From Microbacterium lacus (GTDB lineage: Bacteria > Actinomycetota > Actinomycetes > Actinomycetales > Microbacteriaceae), in NCBI RefSeq assembly GCF_039531105.1, contig NZ_BAAAPK010000001.1:682001-746000 (forward strand): a stretch of 64,000 bases of DNA, given 5' to 3'. Under the pieces are notes generated by a model. It did not search any database, was not told the origin of the DNA, and saw only the letters and a list, made by a program, of their open reading frames with translations. The position numbers and the translations under genes are program-made. This document shows, piece by piece, positions 61,378-64,000 of this stretch; within the stretch, counting starts at the first letter, position 1, and every line of letters starts with the position of its first letter.

Positions 61378-62037
61378 CTACAGGGGGATGATCGTGCCGT
61401 TCACGGATGCAGCATCCTCGGCCCACAGTGCGGTGAAGCGTGCCGCGAGTTCGGCTTCCAGGCCCTCGAGGCTCTTCACCCGGAAGACCGTCGCCGCTGC
61501 GGTGAGCGGGGCGCCGGCATCCCTCGCCGCCTTCGCGAAGCCCTGCGCGACCGCGCGCGTCCACGCCTCGCTCGCGGCCTTCACCGCCGCGTAGTTCGCT
61601 CCGCCCGCGAGGGGCTTGTCCACTGCGGTCGAGGAGACGATCGCCAGGCGCGCGCGGCCGGCGGCCCTCAGATCAGCGTCGAACTCCCGCGACACCACCC
61701 GCAGCGCGGTGAACGACAGTTCGAGGAACCGGTAGTCCGCCTCGCTTTGCCCGGCCAGGCCTCCGCCGCCTCGCCAGCCACCGACGAGGTGCAGCACGCC
61801 GTCCACCGCGCCGACGCGATCGTGCAGGGCGTGCACGGCGGCTTCGTCGGTGAGGTCGGCGACCTCGACCCGGATGCCGGGCACGGCCTGAGCGAGTTCC
61901 GCCAGCCGGTCCTCGTCTCGGCCGACCGCGACGACCCGCGCCCCGGCCTCGGCGAGGGCGCGAGCCGCCGCCAGGCCGCTCGCGCTGGTCGCGCCGGCGA
62001 TGAGCACGACGCGACCGGCGACGGGGTTCTCAGACAT
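61378..62037 (-). CDS. short-chain dehydrogenase/reductase (SDR)
   Basis: 219-residue SDR. The cofactor motif is AGATSASGLAAARALAEAG (a variant of TGxxxGxG), followed by VADLTDEAAVHAL, HLVGGWRGGG in place of NNAG, catalytic serine in AIVSSTAVD and YAAVKAAS as the Tyr-Lys pair. It may act on a substrate made by the neighbouring enzymes. Its ATG overlaps the DUF6421 stop by 8 nt, so the two are one coupled unit. Confidence 0.88.
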   Translation of the reverse strand: MSENPVAGRVVLIAGATSASGLAAARALAEAGARVVAVGRDEDRLAELAQAVPGIRVEVADLTDEAAVHALHDRVGAVDGVLHLVGGWRGGGGLAGQSEADYRFLELSFTALRVVSREFDADLRAAGRARLAIVSSTAVDKPLAGGANYAAVKAASEAWTRAVAQGFAKAARDAGAPLTAAATVFRVKSLEGLEAELAARFTALWAEDAASVNGTIIPL

Positions 62038-63469
62038 CGGTCGCGCGGATGCCGACGGTCGAGGAGATCACCGGGCGCATCTTCTTCTCGAGCGCCTCGA
62101 AGAACATCGACAGCGGGAACTCGTCGTCCAGCACTTCGTCCGTGTAGCCCTTCGCGGGACCGGCGAGGATCTCGCGCGGGAGTCCCTGTGCCCACACCGA
62201 CGCCGGGTGCGGGGTGAGGGTGCCGCGCACCAGCTCGTACGCGGCGAGCCAGTGCGCCATCTTCGGACGGTCGATCGAGCGCCAGTAGAGCTCGTCGATC
62301 GCGTCACCGAGTTCGACCACTGCCGCGGGCACGGCATCCCAGTCGAAGGCGAGCGACGTGTCGGTCCAGTGCAGTACGCCGCGCTGGTGCAGCCACGCGA
62401 ACAGCAGCTGACCGCCGACCGCGTCGTAATTGCGCACGCGCGTACCGGTGATCGCGAAGCGGAAGATGCGGTCGAAGATCACCGCGTACTGCACGAGCCC
62501 GGCGTGCTCGAGCATCTCGTGCTCGGCATCCGTCAGGCTCGCGCCGGAGTCGCGTCGCTCGCTCAGGCGCTTCTGGATCGACACGCACTCGCGGAACGCG
62601 GTGAGGTCGCAGCGCATCTCCTCGAGCGAGTACAGGAAGAACGGCATCCGCTGCTTGATCATGAACGGATCGAACGGCAGGTCGCCGCGCATGTGCGTGC
62701 GGTCGTGGATGATGTCCCACATCACGAACGTCTTCTCGGTGAGCCGCTGGTCATCCAGCATGGCGGCCGCATCGGCCGGAAGGTCGAGCTTGGTGATGTC
62801 GGCGGCGGCGCGCACGACGCGGCGATAGCGCGCGGCTTCGCGGTCCTGGAAGATCGCGCCCCACGTGAAGGTCGGGATCTCGCGCATCGCGACCGTCTCC
62901 GGGAACAGCACCGCGCTGTTCGTGTCGTAGCCGGGCGTGAAGTCGATCAGGCGCAGGCTCACGAACAGCCGGTTGACGTACTCGGTCTCCAGCTGAGCGA
63001 TGAACTCCGGCCAGATGACTTCGACGAGCAGCGCCTCGACGAAGCGGTTGCGCGAGCCGTTCTGCGTGTACATCGGGAAGACGACGAGATGACGGATGCC
63101 GTCCTCCCGGTGCAGCTGCGGCTGGAAGGCCACGAGCGAGTCGTAGAAGTCGGGTACGCCGAAGCCCCCGTCGACCCAGCGCTGGAAGTCGTGCACGTTC
63201 GCGGCGAGGTAGTCCGCATCGTGCGGGAAGAGCGGTGCGAGTGCGCGGATCGAGTCGATGATCGCCTCGACGTGGCCGCGTGCGTCGGCGTGGTCGCTGC
63301 TCTCGGGAACGGAGCCGTCCTGGGCCTGGATCGCCTGCAGGGCGATCGCGGCGTCCTTGAGGGTGCGCCACGCGGCGGTGCGCTCGGCGGAGGTCGCGTC
63401 CTCGACGACCTCGGGTTCGCCGACGACGGCCTGGAGCGCACCTGCGGGGTGGGTCTGGCTGAGGGACAT
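62030..63469 (-). CDS. DUF6421 family protein
   Basis: 479 residues, no signal peptide or membrane segment, conserved across actinobacteria but with no known activity. The most conserved-looking region is WDIIHDRTHMRGDLPFDPFM (about residues 255-275), whose His/Asp/His pattern could bind metal. NGSRNRFVEALLVEVIWPEF and RNYDAVGGQLLFAWLHQRGVLHWTD are other strong blocks. Tightly coupled to the downstream SDR (8-nt overlap) and divergent from the Lrp/AsnC gene, with a palindromic operator in between. Possibly an enzyme in amino-acid metabolism (inference from neighbours). Confidence 0.82.
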   Translation of the reverse strand: MSLSQTHPAGALQAVVGEPEVVEDATSAERTAAWRTLKDAAIALQAIQAQDGSVPESSDHADARGHVEAIIDSIRALAPLFPHDADYLAANVHDFQRWVDGGFGVPDFYDSLVAFQPQLHREDGIRHLVVFPMYTQNGSRNRFVEALLVEVIWPEFIAQLETEYVNRLFVSLRLIDFTPGYDTNSAVLFPETVAMREIPTFTWGAIFQDREAARYRRVVRAAADITKLDLPADAAAMLDDQRLTEKTFVMWDIIHDRTHMRGDLPFDPFMIKQRMPFFLYSLEEMRCDLTAFRECVSIQKRLSERRDSGASLTDAEHEMLEHAGLVQYAVIFDRIFRFAITGTRVRNYDAVGGQLLFAWLHQRGVLHWTDTSLAFDWDAVPAAVVELGDAIDELYWRSIDRPKMAHWLAAYELVRGTLTPHPASVWAQGLPREILAGPAKGYTDEVLDDEFPLSMFFEALEKKMRPVISSTVGIRATDV

Positions 63470-63493
63470 GGAAACCTCCGATCGTAAGAGAAC

Positions 63494-63510
63494 GCCGGAA
63501 ATATTCCGGC
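63494..63510. promoter_or_regulatory. palindromic operator between DUF6421 operon and Lrp/AsnC gene
   Basis: GCCGGAAATATTCCGGC, a perfect 7-bp inverted repeat around ATA. A related partial site (CCGGTATTCTTCC) lies at 63526-63538. The AT-rich centre and length suit Lrp/AsnC binding, and the 74-bp divergent gap leaves little room for other elements. Confidence 0.65.
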
Positions 63511-63543
63511 TCCCGGTGACTATCCCCGGTATTCTTCCATGTC

Positions 63544-63987
63544 ATGGATGACCGTGTCGACCTGTCGATCCTCGCCGAGGTCTCCCGCGACCCCCGCGCG
63601 ACCCTCGCTCAGCTCTCCGAGCGCGTCGGGCTCGGGGTTTCCGCCGTGCAGGCGCGCCTGCGTCGGCTGGAGAGCGAGGGAACGATCGCCGGATACCGCG
63701 CGGTGCTCGACCCGGAGGCGGTCGGGCGCCCGCTCTCGGCGTTCATCGAGATCACGCCGCTCGATCCTTCGCAGCCCGACAACGCGCCCGAGCTTCTCGA
63801 GCACCTGAGCGAGATCGAGGCGTGTCACTCGATCGCCGGCGACGCGGCGTACATCCTGTTCGTGCGGGTCGCGGGACCGAGGGACCTGGAAGCCCTCATC
63901 CGCGAGATCCGGCTCTCGGCATCCGTCAGCACGCGCACCACGGTCGTGCTGCAGACGTTCTACGAGAACCGTCCGATCGCGCTCTGA
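63544..63987 (+). CDS. Lrp/AsnC family transcriptional regulator
   Basis: 147 residues. The N-terminal helix-turn-helix is at about 5-50 (ATLAQLSERVGLGVSAVQARLRRLESEGTI). The C-terminal RAM/Lrp ligand-binding domain (about 65-140) has AFIEITP, CHSIAGDAAYILFVRV and TTVVLQTFYE. Members sense amino acids. Divergent from the DUF6421-SDR operon, with the palindrome at 63494 between, so local regulation in response to an amino acid, perhaps one handled by the nearby aldolase, is likely. Confidence 0.9.
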   Translation: MDDRVDLSILAEVSRDPRATLAQLSERVGLGVSAVQARLRRLESEGTIAGYRAVLDPEAVGRPLSAFIEITPLDPSQPDNAPELLEHLSEIEACHSIAGDAAYILFVRVAGPRDLEALIREIRLSASVSTRTTVVLQTFYENRPIAL

Positions 63988-64000
63988 CCGCCGGGCCGCC

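Overview
The window is one contiguous stretch of high-GC actinobacterial chromosome. The best fit is Microbacteriaceae, probably Microbacterium or a close relative. The support is the extreme G/C bias at third codon positions, the many GTG starts, the density of 1-14 bp gene overlaps, the heptamer GGATGCC/GGCATCC recurring throughout, two paralogues of a short Microbacteriaceae protein often mislabelled as a DNA ligase (DUF7882-like), and an ROK/LacI-controlled xylose locus. I see no rRNA, tRNA, transposase, integrase, prophage or CRISPR array.

Layout. (1) 1-9.3 kb: alpha/beta hydrolases, a msrB-msrA pair, a Gfo/Idh oxidoreductase plus TIM-barrel isomerase pair divergent from a TetR regulator, a sigma factor fused to an anti-sigma-like domain with an Asn/Gly tail, and a PLP decarboxylase. 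(2) 9.4-18.2 kb: a secreted subtilase, then a dormancy-type module of two flavin-binding PNPOx-like proteins, a DevS/DevR two-component system, a tandem universal stress protein and an SDR. Three nearly identical DevR-box-like palindromes tie this module together. (3) 18.2-22.4 kb: an MFS transporter, convergent DUF7882 paralogues, an NADP/F420 reductase-like protein and a class III aminotransferase. (4) 22.4-34.7 kb: a xylose/xylo-oligosaccharide locus with a GH3 enzyme, an ABC importer, a LacI regulator, an ROK (XylR-type) regulator, a GH43 enzyme, xylA and xylB. (5) 35-40.2 kb: a small alarmone synthetase, a coiled-coil protein, a lipase, a Kef-type antiporter and a glutamine amidotransferase. 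(6) 40.2-45.8 kb: the most unusual locus, an ECF-like sigma factor, a small protein, a cytoplasmic S8 protease carrying a (PFGKTN)5 linker, and a TPR-CHAT protease. It is bracketed by two copies of the bipartite motif ATGTATCA-N13-GCGCTC. (7) 45.8-55.5 kb: an orphan LysR effector domain, a DUF1304 protein, a hexapeptide-repeat protein, a nei-lhr repair operon, an ABC-F protein with a candidate leader peptide, and a carboxylesterase. (8) 55.7-64 kb: a NUDIX/DUF4916-like protein, a LolA-like protein with an ABC exporter, a threonine aldolase, a DUF1206 protein, an SDR-DUF6421 pair and a divergent Lrp/AsnC regulator.

How it works together: intracellular GH43, xylA and xylB convert imported xylosides to xylulose-5-phosphate. 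DevS/DevR probably drives the two PNPOx proteins and the stress protein. The CHAT locus looks like a self-contained proteolytic signalling system that ends in a dedicated sigma factor. It resembles, in gene content, the TPR-CHAT/sigma-factor arm of type III-E CRISPR systems, but without any CRISPR component. The intergenic spaces carry at least four different families of 20-25 bp inverted repeats, including two converging arrays of 20-bp units.
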